DNA of 64,000 bases from Claveliimonas sp034178805. GTDB lineage: Bacteria; Bacillota; Clostridia; Lachnospirales; Lachnospiraceae. Below are positions 40,740-50,251 of this stretch, piece after piece. Location of the stretch: positions 1-64,000 of the forward strand of contig NZ_JBNPMZ010000008.1 in the NCBI RefSeq assembly GCF_050314255.1. The letters run 5' to 3'. Within the stretch, counting starts at the first letter, position 1; each line of letters opens with the position of its first letter. The translations under genes and the position numbers were made by a program. The notes below the pieces were generated by a model. The model was not told the DNA's origin. It saw nothing but the letters and a program-made list of their open reading frames with translations, and searched no databases.

Positions 40740-41731
40740 ATGGGGATTTATTTAAACCCGACTAATGATAAATTCAGTGAAGCCAGAAATTCGGAGATTT
40801 ATGTAGAAACAGGACGGAATTTTATTATTCTGATTGATGAGTGGGACTGTGTTCTGAGAGAATGTAAGGATGATCTGTCAGGACAGAAACATTACCTGGA
40901 TTTTCTCAAAGACAGAGGATATATTCATCTTGTATATATGACAGGAATCCTGCCTATAAAAAAATACGGAACACATTCTGCCTTAAACATGTTCAGGGAA
41001 TTTTCTATGACAGATGCCGGTGAACTTGCGGAATGTTGGGGCAGTTTATAATCCACAATCCGTGGTATTCAGCGTGTTGTCAGGAGAGTTTGGCAATTAC
41101 TGGAATCAGACAGAAACATATGAGGCACTGAAAATCTATATTGATTTAAATTATGATGGTTTGAAAGATCAGATTATTCGTATGATACAGGGGGAAACGG
41201 TTGGCATAGATATCGGAAGTTTTAACAACGACCTGACCTCATTTGCGTCGCGTGATGATGTTATTACTCTTTTGATTCATCTTGGATATCTGGGATATGA
41301 TTCAAAGTACCAGGAGGCATTTATACCGAATAATGAGATATTGAATGAATTTGTAAGTGCAGTACGCAATTCAGATTGGGGCGAGGTCACGAAAGCGCTG
41401 GAATTATCCCGGGATACTCTTCAAGCCATATGGAATAAAAACGAAAAATTTGTAGAAAGAGCAATAGAGCAATCCCATTTAGAGACATCTTATTTTCAAT
41501 ATAATGATGAAAATGCACTGAGCTATACGATATCCCTTGCGCTATATGCTGCGAGAAATTATTATACGGTTGTAAAAGAAATGCCGACCGGAAAGGGAAG
41601 GGCAGATATTGTTTTTTTGCCGAGAAAGCAGTTTTTGGATAAACCGGCACTTTTGGTAGAATTAAAGTGGAATCAGTTATGATAAGAAGACAAAAGAGCA
41701 TAAATGTAAGATTGAATCGGTGATTCAATAG
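40740..41731 (+). pseudogene. Decayed AAA-ATPase-like / PD-(D/E)XK protein
   Basis: Pieces of one gene of the same broad family as the copies at 29245 and 42201, but from a different subfamily (GIYLNPTNDKFSEARNSEIYV start). After about residue 25 the Walker A region is missing and the frame goes directly to IILIDEWDCVLRE (Walker B). A second deletion or frameshift near 41040 joins ELAECWGSL to VYNPQSVVFSVLSG in another frame. The nuclease core is partly kept (TGKGRADIVFLP, LLVELKWNQ), then a third gap leads to YDKKTKEHKCKIESV and a stop at 41729-41731. No active protein is expected. Confidence 0.8.
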
Positions 41732-41763
41732 AATTGTTCTATTCTATGGATAATAGTTAAAGG

Positions 41764-42177
41764 ATGGCGTTTGATGTTTATGCCTGTAATCATGATCTGG
41801 ATACGTTAAATGTCTGTAAAGAAATCGACCCGATTACGTATTATGGAATGAATATTCTTGACTATTTAACCGGGAACACGGACAGGCATCCGGAAAACTG
41901 GGGATTTCTGATTAATAACAGAAATAATCAGTATATTTCCCTGTATCCGCTGATGGATTTTAATCAGTGCTTTTTGTCATATGATAGTTTGGATGGGGCA
42001 AATTGCCAGACTGTTTTGCTGGAGCATTTAACACAAAGAGAGGCGGCGATAGAGGCTGTCAAACATATTGGGTTAAGGCAAATTCGTGAGATGGATATGA
42101 GTAAATTCGGAAATATGAAAAAAGAAGCAGAGATGTTCCGATTACGATTGAATGAACTGAAAAAGCATGTAAATTAG
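41764..42177 (+). pseudogene. HipA-like kinase C-terminal fragment
   Basis: The 137 residues match the C-terminal half of HipA-like or PI3/4-kinase-like proteins: NTDRHPENWGFLI holds the catalytic Asp and the H-x-x-N pattern, and LYPLMDFNQCF gives the metal-binding Asp. The ATP-binding N-terminal half is absent and ATG 41764 has no spaced ribosome site, so the fragment is very likely not a working kinase. It lies between the decayed and the intact AAA genes. Confidence 0.65.
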
Positions 42178-42200
42178 AGAATTGTTTTATGGAGGTTATT

Positions 42201-43895
42201 ATGGCGAGTACGGTAGCGATTGGTATACAGAGCTTCGATAAAATCAGAGATAATAACTATTTTTATATAGATAAAACATCATTTATCAAAGAATGGTGGG
42301 AAAGTGGAGATGATGTAACCCTTATTACCCGTCCGCGGCGATTTGGAAAGACACTGAATATGAGTATGCTGGAAGAGTTCTTTTCTTTAGAGTATACGGA
42401 CAGAGAGGATCTGTTTGAAGGGTTATCTATATGGCAGGAAGAAAAATACAGGGAGCTGCAAGGCACATATCCTGTGATCAGTTTGTCTTTTGCTAACGTG
42501 AAGGAGAGGGGCTATCAGAACGTGAGGAAGAAAATCTGTCAGTTGCTGACAGATTTATATACAGACCGATCCTTCTTATTGGAAAGTCCTGCACTTGAAG
42601 CTGGGGATAAAGAGATTTTCAAGCGGATCAGTGTTCATATGGATGATGTAGATGCTGCGATGGCACTTCACTATTTATCTAAGTTCCTGTATTTGCATTA
42701 TGGAAAAAGGGTTATTATCCTTTTAGATGAATACGATACTCCGATGCAGGAAGCATATGTGGACGGATACTGGGATGAACTGGTCAGATTTACAAGAAGT
42801 ATGTTTAACGCTGCCTTCAAGACGAATCCGTGGCTTGAACGAGCACTTATGACGGGGATAACAAGAGTCAGTAAGGAATCCATCTTTTCGGATTTGAACA
42901 ATTTGAAGGTTGTTACTACAACTTCAGATGAATATGCAGAAGCCTTTGGATTTACAGAAAAAGAAGTATTTGATGCTTTGGAAGAAAGAGGATTATCTGA
43001 CAAAAAAGAGATTGTAAAATTCTGGTATGATGGTTTCATTTTTGGAACGCATAAAGATATTTACAATCCATGGTCTATTCTAAATCTTTTAGATACTGGA
43101 AAAATAACAACTTATTGGGCCAATACCAGTTCTAATAGCCTGGTGGGTAAACTTCTCCGTGAGGGAAACCGAAGATTGAAAGAAAGATTTGAAGCCTTGA
43201 TTCAGGGCGAAAGTATTTACTCACCCATTGATGAACAGATTGTATACAGTCAGCTCGATAACGATGAGTCTGCAATCTGGAGTCTTCTTCTGGCAAGCGG
43301 CTATCTGAAAGTATTGAATTGTGAGAAGGAAGAACTGATGGAATATGGGGAAGCGCCGGAGTACGAGCTGGCACTTACCAATTATGAGGTGAAGCGCATG
43401 TTTTACTCGATGGTACGAGGATGGTTCCGGGATGCACAGGCGGATTATAATGATTTTGTCAGGGCGATGCTGTTAGATGACCTGGATGCCATGAATGAGT
43501 ATATGAATCGCGTGGCTCTGAAGACATTCAGTTATTTTGATACGGGTAATCATCCGTCCGGTGCGGAGCCTGAGAGATTTTACCATGGATTTGTGCTGGG
43601 AATGATTGTAGATTTGCAGAGCAGGTATATAATCACGTCTAATGGTGAAAGTGGGTTTGGCAGATATGATATAATGCTGGAACCAAGACATCCGCAGGAA
43701 GATGACGCTATTATTCTGGAGTTTAAAGTGTTTAATGCCCGGAGAGAAAATAGTCTGGAAGATACCGTTCAGGCAGCGCTTGAGCAGATTGAGAAGATGA
43801 AGTATGCGGAAAAACTGTCGGAGCGTGGAATTCCCAAAGAACGAATCAGAAGTTATGGATTTGCATTTCGGGGGAAACAGGTGCTTATTGGATAA
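42201..43895 (+). CDS. AAA-ATPase-like / PD-(D/E)XK nuclease-like protein (copy 2)
   Basis: A 564-residue paralogue of the protein at 29245, alignable from end to end with only small gaps. Walker A-like ITRPRRFGKTLNMSM (Lys50), Walker B VIILLDEYDTPMQ, then FWYDGFIFG and the NYEVKRMF hinge; the C-terminal nuclease-like core keeps RYDIMLEP and ILEFKVFN. Both copies share the stretch before the start (TTATGGAGG then ATGGC). It lies within the rhamnose gene region between the GPH transporter and the esterase, and seems to be an insertion there. Function unknown. Confidence 0.85.
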   Translation: MASTVAIGIQSFDKIRDNNYFYIDKTSFIKEWWESGDDVTLITRPRRFGKTLNMSMLEEFFSLEYTDREDLFEGLSIWQEEKYRELQGTYPVISLSFANVKERGYQNVRKKICQLLTDLYTDRSFLLESPALEAGDKEIFKRISVHMDDVDAAMALHYLSKFLYLHYGKRVIILLDEYDTPMQEAYVDGYWDELVRFTRSMFNAAFKTNPWLERALMTGITRVSKESIFSDLNNLKVVTTTSDEYAEAFGFTEKEVFDALEERGLSDKKEIVKFWYDGFIFGTHKDIYNPWSILNLLDTGKITTYWANTSSNSLVGKLLREGNRRLKERFEALIQGESIYSPIDEQIVYSQLDNDESAIWSLLLASGYLKVLNCEKEELMEYGEAPEYELALTNYEVKRMFYSMVRGWFRDAQADYNDFVRAMLLDDLDAMNEYMNRVALKTFSYFDTGNHPSGAEPERFYHGFVLGMIVDLQSRYIITSNGESGFGRYDIMLEPRHPQEDDAIILEFKVFNARRENSLEDTVQAALEQIEKMKYAEKLSERGIPKERIRSYGFAFRGKQVLIG

Positions 43896-43932
43896 TGGTT
43901 GGAAACAAAATTGAAAATAAAGGAGTAACAGG

Positions 43933-44940
43933 ATGAAAAAGCAGACAATCAATTTATGGAAAAAAGAAGAATACCGTTATCCGTATGCGGGAGAATTTCT
44001 TCCAAACATTACAACCTATCTCCATGAGGATGAGACGGTGCGTCCGGCGATGGTTGTGGTTCCGGGAGGCGGCTATGCCTTCGTAAGTCCAACGGAGGGA
44101 GAAATTGTGGCAAAGCGATTCTACGAGGCGGGATATCAGGCTTTTGTGTTGACTTATACAATCAATATGTTTCAATTGAAGCCATTAGGGAAGCAGCCGC
44201 TTCGGGATATTTCCAGGGCTGTGCGCTATATTCGTTATCATGCGGAAAGCCTGCATGTAAAGTGTGACCAGATTGTCTGTTGTGGATTCTCGGCAGGAGC
44301 CCATTTGACCGGAAGTCTTGCAGTTCATTATCAGGATGTAGAGCTTGCGAATGAGCCGTATGCTGAGATTTCCAATCGTCCGGATGCGGTGCTTTTGTGT
44401 TATCCGGTAATCACGAGCGGGGAAAAAGCACATCGCGGCAGTTTTGATCTGCTTCTGGGCGAGGATGCATCAAAAGAGAAGCTTATATGGGCAAGTCTGG
44501 AAAAGCAGGTGACAGAGGATACACCTCCGGCTTTTCTGTGGCAGACCATGACGGATGCAACGGTTCCTGTAGAAAACAGTATCATGTATACAAAGGCCTG
44601 CCGGGAGGCAGGAGTTCTGTGCGAACTTCATTTGTTTATGGAAGGAAGACATGGAATGAGCCTTGCAAATGAAGACTGGGCAACGAACAATATTGGAGAA
44701 GACAGCATATATACGATGATGCAGCAGTGGCAGACATTGAAGACACTCTACGGGCAGAATCCGGATATGGTGCCGAAGATGTTCGTATCTTCTGCGAAGG
44801 CAGAGAGCCTTCCGGATTTTGCAGTTAAATGGACGGAAGCGACGACAGACCCTTCGAAGCAGGAAGAACAGCATAAGGATGCATCCGCTATGCAGTGGCC
44901 GGATCTGGCTCTTACATGGCTGAATAAGATTCTCCGCTAG
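43933..44940 (+). CDS. Alpha/beta-hydrolase, probable carbohydrate (acetyl) esterase
   Basis: A 335-residue cytoplasmic serine hydrolase of the BD-FAE/acetylesterase type. The oxyanion segment VVPGGGYAFVSP is near 43, the nucleophile is in CCGFSAGAHL near 118, the acid in MTDATVPVENS near 199 and the histidine in GRHGMSLAN near 237. It lies between accessory genes and the rhamnose operon, so it may remove acetyl groups from plant rhamnosides before GH3/GH78 act. The last 60 residues are a variable tail ending in WLNKILR. Substrate not proven. Confidence 0.82.
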   Translation: MKKQTINLWKKEEYRYPYAGEFLPNITTYLHEDETVRPAMVVVPGGGYAFVSPTEGEIVAKRFYEAGYQAFVLTYTINMFQLKPLGKQPLRDISRAVRYIRYHAESLHVKCDQIVCCGFSAGAHLTGSLAVHYQDVELANEPYAEISNRPDAVLLCYPVITSGEKAHRGSFDLLLGEDASKEKLIWASLEKQVTEDTPPAFLWQTMTDATVPVENSIMYTKACREAGVLCELHLFMEGRHGMSLANEDWATNNIGEDSIYTMMQQWQTLKTLYGQNPDMVPKMFVSSAKAESLPDFAVKWTEATTDPSKQEEQHKDASAMQWPDLALTWLNKILR

Positions 44941-44956
44941 ATATCAATAGTATGCA

Positions 44957-45913
44957 TTAAGAACGGTATTCCTTTGGTGAACATCCATATTTCTCCCGGA
45001 ATTTTCGGTGAAAATAGCTGCTGTTTTCATACCCTACCGCTTCCATAACAGCCTCTGTCGAGAGCGGAGTACGGCACAGAAGGGTGGCAGCCTGCTGAAG
45101 CTTTTTCTGTTGGAGAAGTGCTTTGAAATGCTGACCGGTATATTTTTTCAATAAGCGGCTCACATAGTATGTGGGCTGCTTTATTTCTGCGCATATCTGT
45201 TCCAGAGAGCCGTCCTTATAATGGGAATCGATATATTTCAGGACGGAAAATACAAGATTTTGCTCATACTGGTTAGGATCATTCTGGTTCAGAGATTCCG
45301 CAAAGGAGGACAGATTCATAAGCAGGAGTCCCATGGTGGCCTGATTAATAGCGTTGGTCTGGGAACGTTTGTGTATCAGCGTCCAGATCATGTTTTCCAG
45401 AAGGTTCTGAACCGGCAGAATATCTCTGGCCTGGAAATGCAGATAACCTGACCGGGAAATGTCGCCGGACAGGGAGGAGATCAGGAAATCATACAGAATA
45501 TCCCCTTTGTCGAGCATGGAGACGGAGCGGTCAAAAAACTCGGACAATATGATAAAATTGACGGCGATGTCATTCTGTCCTGCCGGTAAAATTTCCTGGG
45601 TTACGTTCTGATTCAGGAAGAGAAGATCTCCTTCCTCTAATACAATACGATCACTGTCGTTAATGATATGGGTGGTGGTTCCGCTGCACATATACACCAT
45701 CTCAATATAATTGTGACGGTGCTTTGGAAAATGTGCAAATCTGGTATGCGGACGTATTTCAATAAGACGTCCCTTTTCCAGAAGTTTGCGGCTGTCGATT
45801 ACAAAATCTTTCCGCGAAGTATATAATGATTTTTCAATATCTGTATGGCCTGAGAGGATGGTCTGTTCCTCGGCAGTAATAGGCCATAGATGTGATAATA
45901 GCTCCGGTCTCAT
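44957..45913 (-). CDS. AraC-family regulator beside rhaBAD (RhaS/RhaR-like)
   Basis: A 318-residue regulator with a cupin sensor domain (HFPKHRHNYIEMVYMCSGTTTH near 61) and an AraC DNA-binding domain with helices at SLEQICAEIKQPTYYVSRLL and STEAVMEAVGYENSSYFHRKF, closing CSPKEYRS. Divergent from rhaB, from which it is separated by about 160 bases holding both promoters, so it is the obvious candidate activator of rhamnose catabolism, with L-rhamnose as ligand by analogy to RhaS/RhaR. Confidence 0.88.
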   Translation of the reverse strand: MRPELLSHLWPITAEEQTILSGHTDIEKSLYTSRKDFVIDSRKLLEKGRLIEIRPHTRFAHFPKHRHNYIEMVYMCSGTTTHIINDSDRIVLEEGDLLFLNQNVTQEILPAGQNDIAVNFIILSEFFDRSVSMLDKGDILYDFLISSLSGDISRSGYLHFQARDILPVQNLLENMIWTLIHKRSQTNAINQATMGLLLMNLSSFAESLNQNDPNQYEQNLVFSVLKYIDSHYKDGSLEQICAEIKQPTYYVSRLLKKYTGQHFKALLQQKKLQQAATLLCRTPLSTEAVMEAVGYENSSYFHRKFREKYGCSPKEYRS

Positions 45914-46077
45914 GGTATCCTCCCGTTTCTGTGTTTTGTACCTTTTGAATCATTATATCATAGATTGCAAATAAGGTCCCATTTATTATCGGAGAAAGTC
46001 CTTAATTTTCTCATGTGAGGATGTTAGTATTAGAATATCAAAGGAAAGAACAGTCATCAAAAAAGGAGGAAATTCAT

Positions 46078-47487
46078 ATGGCAGAATATTATCTGGCGGT
46101 GGATATCGGGGCTTCCAGCGGACGTCATATGCTGGGGATGAAAGAAGACGGACGGCTTGTGCTGGAGGAAATCTACCGGTTTGAAAACGGCATGACAAAT
46201 AAAGACGGAAAACTGCTGTGGGATACAGAGAAGCTTTTTGACGAGATTTTGAATGGTATGAAGCGTTGTCGTGAGATTGGAAAGATTCCGGTCAGTATGT
46301 CTATCGATACCTGGGCAGTGGACTATGTGCTTTTGGATAAAGATGACAGGATCACAGGGGAGACCTATGGATATCGGGACAAGAGAACTATGAAAACAGA
46401 TAAATCCGTGTATGAGATCATACCGGAGAAGGAACTGTATTACAGAACCGGAATTCAGAAGCAGAATTTCAATACAATTTATCAGCTGATGGCAGTGAAG
46501 GCAGAAACACCTGAGGTACTGGGAGAAACGAAAACGTTTCTGATGCTTCCGGATTATTTTCAATTCAGGCTTACGGGAAATAAAATGTCAGAATATACGA
46601 ACGGAACCTCCACTCAGCTTGTAAATCCGAAGACCGGTCAGTGGGATATGGAGCTGATCCGCATGCTGGGCTATCCGGAGGAGGTATTCCTGCCGCTTCA
46701 GATGCCGGGAACGGAAGTGGGAGAACTGACAGAAGAGATACAGCAGAAAGTGGGATTCAACTGTAAGGTGGTGCTCTGTGCAAGTCATGACACTGCATCA
46801 GCGGTTATGGCGATGCCGGCTTCCGGGGAAGATGCAATTTATATCAGCTCCGGGACATGGTCTCTTATGGGAACAGAACAGAAGGAGGCCCGGTGTGACG
46901 AGGTGAGCAGACAGGCAAATCTCACAAACGAAGGCGGATATGAACATCGTTTCCGTTATTTGAAGAATATTATGGGACTTTGGATGATCCAGTCAGTACG
47001 GCATGAGCTGGAGGACAGATATTCCTTTGCGCAGTTGTGTGAGATGGCAGAAGCCTGCAGGGATTTCCCATCCAGAGTCGATGTAAATGACAACCGTTTC
47101 ATGGCACCGGAGAGTATGATTCAGGCAATTCAGGACTATTGTCGGGAAAGCCGGCAGCAGGTTCCGGAGACCCCGGGAGAGCTGTCAGCGGTTGTTTATC
47201 AGAGCCTTGCAAAGTGCTATGGCGAGACGATCCGGGAGATTGAACGCATTCGGGAGCAGTCCTATGGAAGCATCCATGTAATCGGCGGCGGTTCTAATGC
47301 CGGATACCTGAATCGTTTAACGGCGGAAGCGACCGGTAAGACGGTTTATGCAGGACCCGGTGAGGCGACAGCAATCGGTAACCTGATGGCACAGATGATA
47401 AGGGGAGGTATATTCAACAGTCTTGCAGAAGCAAGAAAATGTGTATATGAGTCCTTTGATATTCAGACATATACAGCAGAGAATTAG
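46078..47487 (+). CDS. rhaB: Rhamnulokinase
   Basis: Phosphorylates L-rhamnulose at position 1, the second step of rhamnose use. FGGY-family sugar kinase of 469 residues: the N-terminal phosphate motif LAVDIGASSGRHML, the substrate segment SIDTWAVDYVLL near 76, YISSGTWSLMG near 256 and the C-terminal ATP-site GGGSNAGYLNRLTAEATGK near 402. ATG 46078 is preferred because AGGAGGA lies 7-8 bases upstream; an earlier in-frame ATG at 46015 lacks one. First gene of rhaB-rhaA-rhaD; rhaA follows after 22 bases. Confidence 0.94.
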   Translation: MAEYYLAVDIGASSGRHMLGMKEDGRLVLEEIYRFENGMTNKDGKLLWDTEKLFDEILNGMKRCREIGKIPVSMSIDTWAVDYVLLDKDDRITGETYGYRDKRTMKTDKSVYEIIPEKELYYRTGIQKQNFNTIYQLMAVKAETPEVLGETKTFLMLPDYFQFRLTGNKMSEYTNGTSTQLVNPKTGQWDMELIRMLGYPEEVFLPLQMPGTEVGELTEEIQQKVGFNCKVVLCASHDTASAVMAMPASGEDAIYISSGTWSLMGTEQKEARCDEVSRQANLTNEGGYEHRFRYLKNIMGLWMIQSVRHELEDRYSFAQLCEMAEACRDFPSRVDVNDNRFMAPESMIQAIQDYCRESRQQVPETPGELSAVVYQSLAKCYGETIREIERIREQSYGSIHVIGGGSNAGYLNRLTAEATGKTVYAGPGEATAIGNLMAQMIRGGIFNSLAEARKCVYESFDIQTYTAEN

Positions 47488-47509
47488 TATTTTAATGGAG
47501 GAGAAGAAA

Positions 47510-48766
47510 ATGACGATCACAGAGCGTTTTGAGGATGCAAAGAAGCGGTATGCCGGGATGGGCGTTGATGCAGAGAAAGCAGTAGAGACTTTAAGAAATT
47601 ATTCCATTTCCATGCATTGCTGGCAGGGAGATGATGTAACGGGATTTGACCACGAGGGTCCGCTTACCGGAGGTATTCAGACGACGGGAAATTATCCGGG
47701 AAAAGCAAGAACACCGGAAGAGCTGATGGCGGATATTGATAAGGTTTTAAGCCTGGTGCCGGGAAAACACAAGATCAATCTCCACGCAAATTATGCAATT
47801 TTTGAAAAGGGTGAATTTGTAGACAGAGATGCACTGGAGCCAAAGCATTTTGCAAAATGGGTAGAATTTGCAAAGGAAAGAGGACTGGGGCTGGATTTCA
47901 ATCCGACCATCTTTTCTCATGATATGGTAAAGAATAACCTGAGCTTATCTCATCCGGATCAGGAGGTGCGGGATTTTTGGATCCGCCACTGCCAGGCATG
48001 CATCCGCATTTCCCAGTATTTTGCAGAAGAGCTGGGACAGCCCTGTGTAATGAATATCTGGATTCCGGATGGATATAAAGACATTCCGGCGGACAGAATG
48101 GCACCGCGTGCGCGGTTTAAAGATTCACTGGACAGGATTTTGAGCATTCCTTATGATAAAGAAAAGGTACTGGTATGCCTGGAGTCTAAAGTATTTGGAA
48201 TCGGAATGGAATCCTACACAGTAGGTTCTTCAGAGTTTACGGTTAATTATGCGGCATCCCGGGGAATTCTTCCATTGATGGACAACGGACATTACCATCC
48301 GACAGAAGTAGTTTCTGACAAGATTTCTTCTATGCTGTTATTCTTTGATCAGATTGCGCTTCACGTTACCCGTCCGGTCCGCTGGGATTCAGACCATGTA
48401 GTACTCTTTGATGATGAGACGAGAGAGATTGCAAAGGAAATTGTAAGAAATAATGCACTTGACCGTGTAAAAGTCGGATTGGATTTCTTCGATGCAAGTA
48501 TCAATCGTATCGCTGCATGGACTATCGGAATGCGCAATTTCCAGAAAGCACTTCTGTATGCATTGCTGTGCCCGAATGAGAAGCTGGCAAATCTTCAGGA
48601 AGAGGGAAAACTTACCGAAGTTCTCATGCTTCAGGAAGAGATAAAGACCTGCCCATTTGGCGATGTGTGGGATTACTTCTGCGAGAGCAGTCAGGTGCCG
48701 GTACGTGAGACATGGTATGATGAAGTAAAGAAATACGAAGAAGAAGTTCTTGTAAAACGTGGATAG
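47510..48766 (+). CDS. rhaA: L-rhamnose isomerase
   Basis: Converts L-rhamnose to L-rhamnulose, the first step. The 418 residues match RhaA along the whole length: SISMHCWQGDDVTGF near 33, INLHANYAI, GLDFNPTIFSHD near 133, the metal-site segments LESKVFGIGMESYTVGS and LPLMDNGHYHPTEVVSDKI, and LHVTRPVRWDSDHVV. Ribosome site GGAGGAG upstream. Cytoplasmic, Mn-dependent by family knowledge. Cotranscribed with rhaB and rhaD. Confidence 0.96.
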   Translation: MTITERFEDAKKRYAGMGVDAEKAVETLRNYSISMHCWQGDDVTGFDHEGPLTGGIQTTGNYPGKARTPEELMADIDKVLSLVPGKHKINLHANYAIFEKGEFVDRDALEPKHFAKWVEFAKERGLGLDFNPTIFSHDMVKNNLSLSHPDQEVRDFWIRHCQACIRISQYFAEELGQPCVMNIWIPDGYKDIPADRMAPRARFKDSLDRILSIPYDKEKVLVCLESKVFGIGMESYTVGSSEFTVNYAASRGILPLMDNGHYHPTEVVSDKISSMLLFFDQIALHVTRPVRWDSDHVVLFDDETREIAKEIVRNNALDRVKVGLDFFDASINRIAAWTIGMRNFQKALLYALLCPNEKLANLQEEGKLTEVLMLQEEIKTCPFGDVWDYFCESSQVPVRETWYDEVKKYEEEVLVKRG

Positions 48767-48791
48767 TGAAGCGGAAAGGAAGGAAAGAGAT

Positions 48792-49619
48792 ATGAGTATA
48801 TTAGATGTAAAATTTGTTCAGGGTTTTATCCGTATGTGTAACGATGGATGGGAACAGGGATGGCATGAGAGAAACGGAGGAAATCTCTCCTATCGTATGA
48901 AACCGGAGGAAGTAGAGGAAGTGAAGGAATTCCTGTCAGAGGATGGAGAATGGAAGGAAATCGGAACCGGTGTTCCAAAGCTTGCAGGCGAGTATTTCAT
49001 GGTAACCGGAAGCGGAAAATATTTCCGCAATGCCATCCTGGATCCGGAGGACAGCATCTGCATCATTGAACTGGATGAAGCCGGTGAGAAATATCGTATT
49101 CGCTGGGGGCTGGTGAATGGCGGAAGACCGACCAGCGAGCTTCCGAGTCACTTGATGAATCACGAAGTAAAGAAAGAAGTGTCCGGCGGAAAACACAGAG
49201 TGATTTACCATGCTCATCCGGCCAATGTAATCGCACTTACCTTTGTGCTTCCTCTTAAGAATGAGATCTTTACGCGGGAACTCTGGGAAATGGCAACAGA
49301 ATGTCCGGTAGTGTTTCCGAACGGAATCGGAGTAGTAGGCTGGATGGTTCCGGGCGGACGCGACATCGCAGTGGAGACCAGCAAATTAATGAAAGAATAT
49401 GATGTAGCTATCTGGGCACACCATGGCATGTTCTGCTCCGGAGAGGATTTTGATCTGACCTTCGGTCTGATGCACACAGTAGAAAAAGCGGCAGAGATAC
49501 TGGTGAAAGTACTATCCATGAGCCCGAAAAAGCGGCAGACTATTGAACCACAGGATTTCCGCGACCTGGCAAAAGATTTTCATGTGACCTTGCCGGAAAA
49601 GTTCCTGTATGAGAAATAA
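48792..49619 (+). CDS. rhaD: Rhamnulose-1-phosphate aldolase
   Basis: Splits rhamnulose-1-phosphate to dihydroxyacetone phosphate and L-lactaldehyde. The 275-residue class II aldolase shows HERNGGNLSYRM near 26, the zinc ligands in YHAHPANVIALT near 141 and WAHHGMFCSGEDFDL near 211, and the acid-base Glu region in between. Ribosome site AAGGAAGGAAAGAG upstream. No lactaldehyde reductase or lactaldehyde-processing gene follows, so L-lactaldehyde is handled by enzymes encoded elsewhere, or possibly by the aldehyde dehydrogenase at 54515. Confidence 0.95.
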   Translation: MSILDVKFVQGFIRMCNDGWEQGWHERNGGNLSYRMKPEEVEEVKEFLSEDGEWKEIGTGVPKLAGEYFMVTGSGKYFRNAILDPEDSICIIELDEAGEKYRIRWGLVNGGRPTSELPSHLMNHEVKKEVSGGKHRVIYHAHPANVIALTFVLPLKNEIFTRELWEMATECPVVFPNGIGVVGWMVPGGRDIAVETSKLMKEYDVAIWAHHGMFCSGEDFDLTFGLMHTVEKAAEILVKVLSMSPKKRQTIEPQDFRDLAKDFHVTLPEKFLYEK

Positions 49620-49631
49620 ACGTACGCATGA

Positions 49632-49667
49632 AAAATACCTCTGGCAATGCCGGGGGTATTTTTATTA
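49632..49667 (+). terminator. Terminator of the rhaBAD operon
   Basis: AAATACCTCTGGC pairs with GCCGGGGGTATTT around AAT, followed by TTATT. Confidence 0.8.
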
Positions 49668-49668
49668 C

Positions 49669-49697
49669 TTTACGAAAAGAAGGGGATTCTGTATAAT
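49669..49697 (+). promoter_or_regulatory. Promoter of the first Rrf2 gene
   Basis: TTTACG (49669-49674), 17-base spacer, TATAAT (49692-49697). Confidence 0.65.
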
Positions 49698-49744
49698 GAA
49701 ATTAGTATTTCATAGTAAATCGATAAGAATTAAGAGGTGAGAAT

Positions 49745-50155
49745 ATGAAGATTTCTACAAAGGGAAGATACGCGCTGCGCATTATGGCAGATCTGGCCAT
49801 TCATGATAACGGAGAATATATACGATTGAAGGATATTGCCGAGAGACAGGGGATTACGCTGAAATACATGGAGCAGATCATGCCCCTTCTCACGAGAGCG
49901 GGCTATGTGAAAAGCTACCGGGGGAATAACGGAGGCTATATGCTTGCGCGGACACCGGAGGAGTATACTGCAGGTGAGATTCTGCGCACGGCAGAGGGAA
50001 GCCTTGCTCCGATTCCGTGTGTTGAGGATCATCCGAATCGATGTCCGAGGAAGGAGAAGTGTACCACGCTTTCTTTTTGGGAAGGGCTGTGGAGTGTGAT
50101 CAATGAATACGTGGATGGTATAACACTGGCAGATCTGGCAAAGGAAAAAATGTAA
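49745..50155 (+). CDS. Rrf2-family regulator with three conserved cysteines
   Basis: A 136-residue Rrf2 protein: winged helix in residues 1-75 (MKISTKGRYALRIMADLAIH, IRLKDIAERQGITLKYMEQI, SYRGNNGGYMLAR) and Cys92, Cys100, Cys106 in PCVEDHPNRCPRKEKC, spaced C-x7-C-x5-C, close to the iron-sulfur-binding pattern of IscR-type members. It directly precedes cysK, which suggests control of sulfur or Fe-S metabolism. Ribosome site GAGGTGAG upstream. Confidence 0.9.
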   Translation: MKISTKGRYALRIMADLAIHDNGEYIRLKDIAERQGITLKYMEQIMPLLTRAGYVKSYRGNNGGYMLARTPEEYTAGEILRTAEGSLAPIPCVEDHPNRCPRKEKCTTLSFWEGLWSVINEYVDGITLADLAKEKM

Positions 50156-50174
50156 AAATATGATCAAAAACTAG

Positions 50175-50203
50175 TTGACAGGTAGGAAAACCAGGAATAT
50201 AAT
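50175..50203 (+). promoter_or_regulatory. Promoter of cysK
   Basis: TTGACA (50175-50180), 17-base spacer, TATAAT (50198-50203), both consensus. A dyad CTAC-TTA-GTAG lies downstream near 50227-50237, and a partial dyad covers the -35; either could be an Rrf2 site. Confidence 0.85.
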
Positions 50204-50251
50204 CGTAATAAACATATAAAACATATCTACTTAGTAGGAAAGGAGAAAGCA

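Noticed and set aside
41014..41682. Independent gene downstream of 40740
   Set aside because: It is the middle and C-terminal portion of the decayed AAA-like protein in a shifted frame, with no ribosome site.
40740..43895. Complete toxin-antitoxin system (HipBA type)
   Set aside because: The HipA-like piece lacks its N-terminal half, and no HipB-like helix-turn-helix gene is adjacent.
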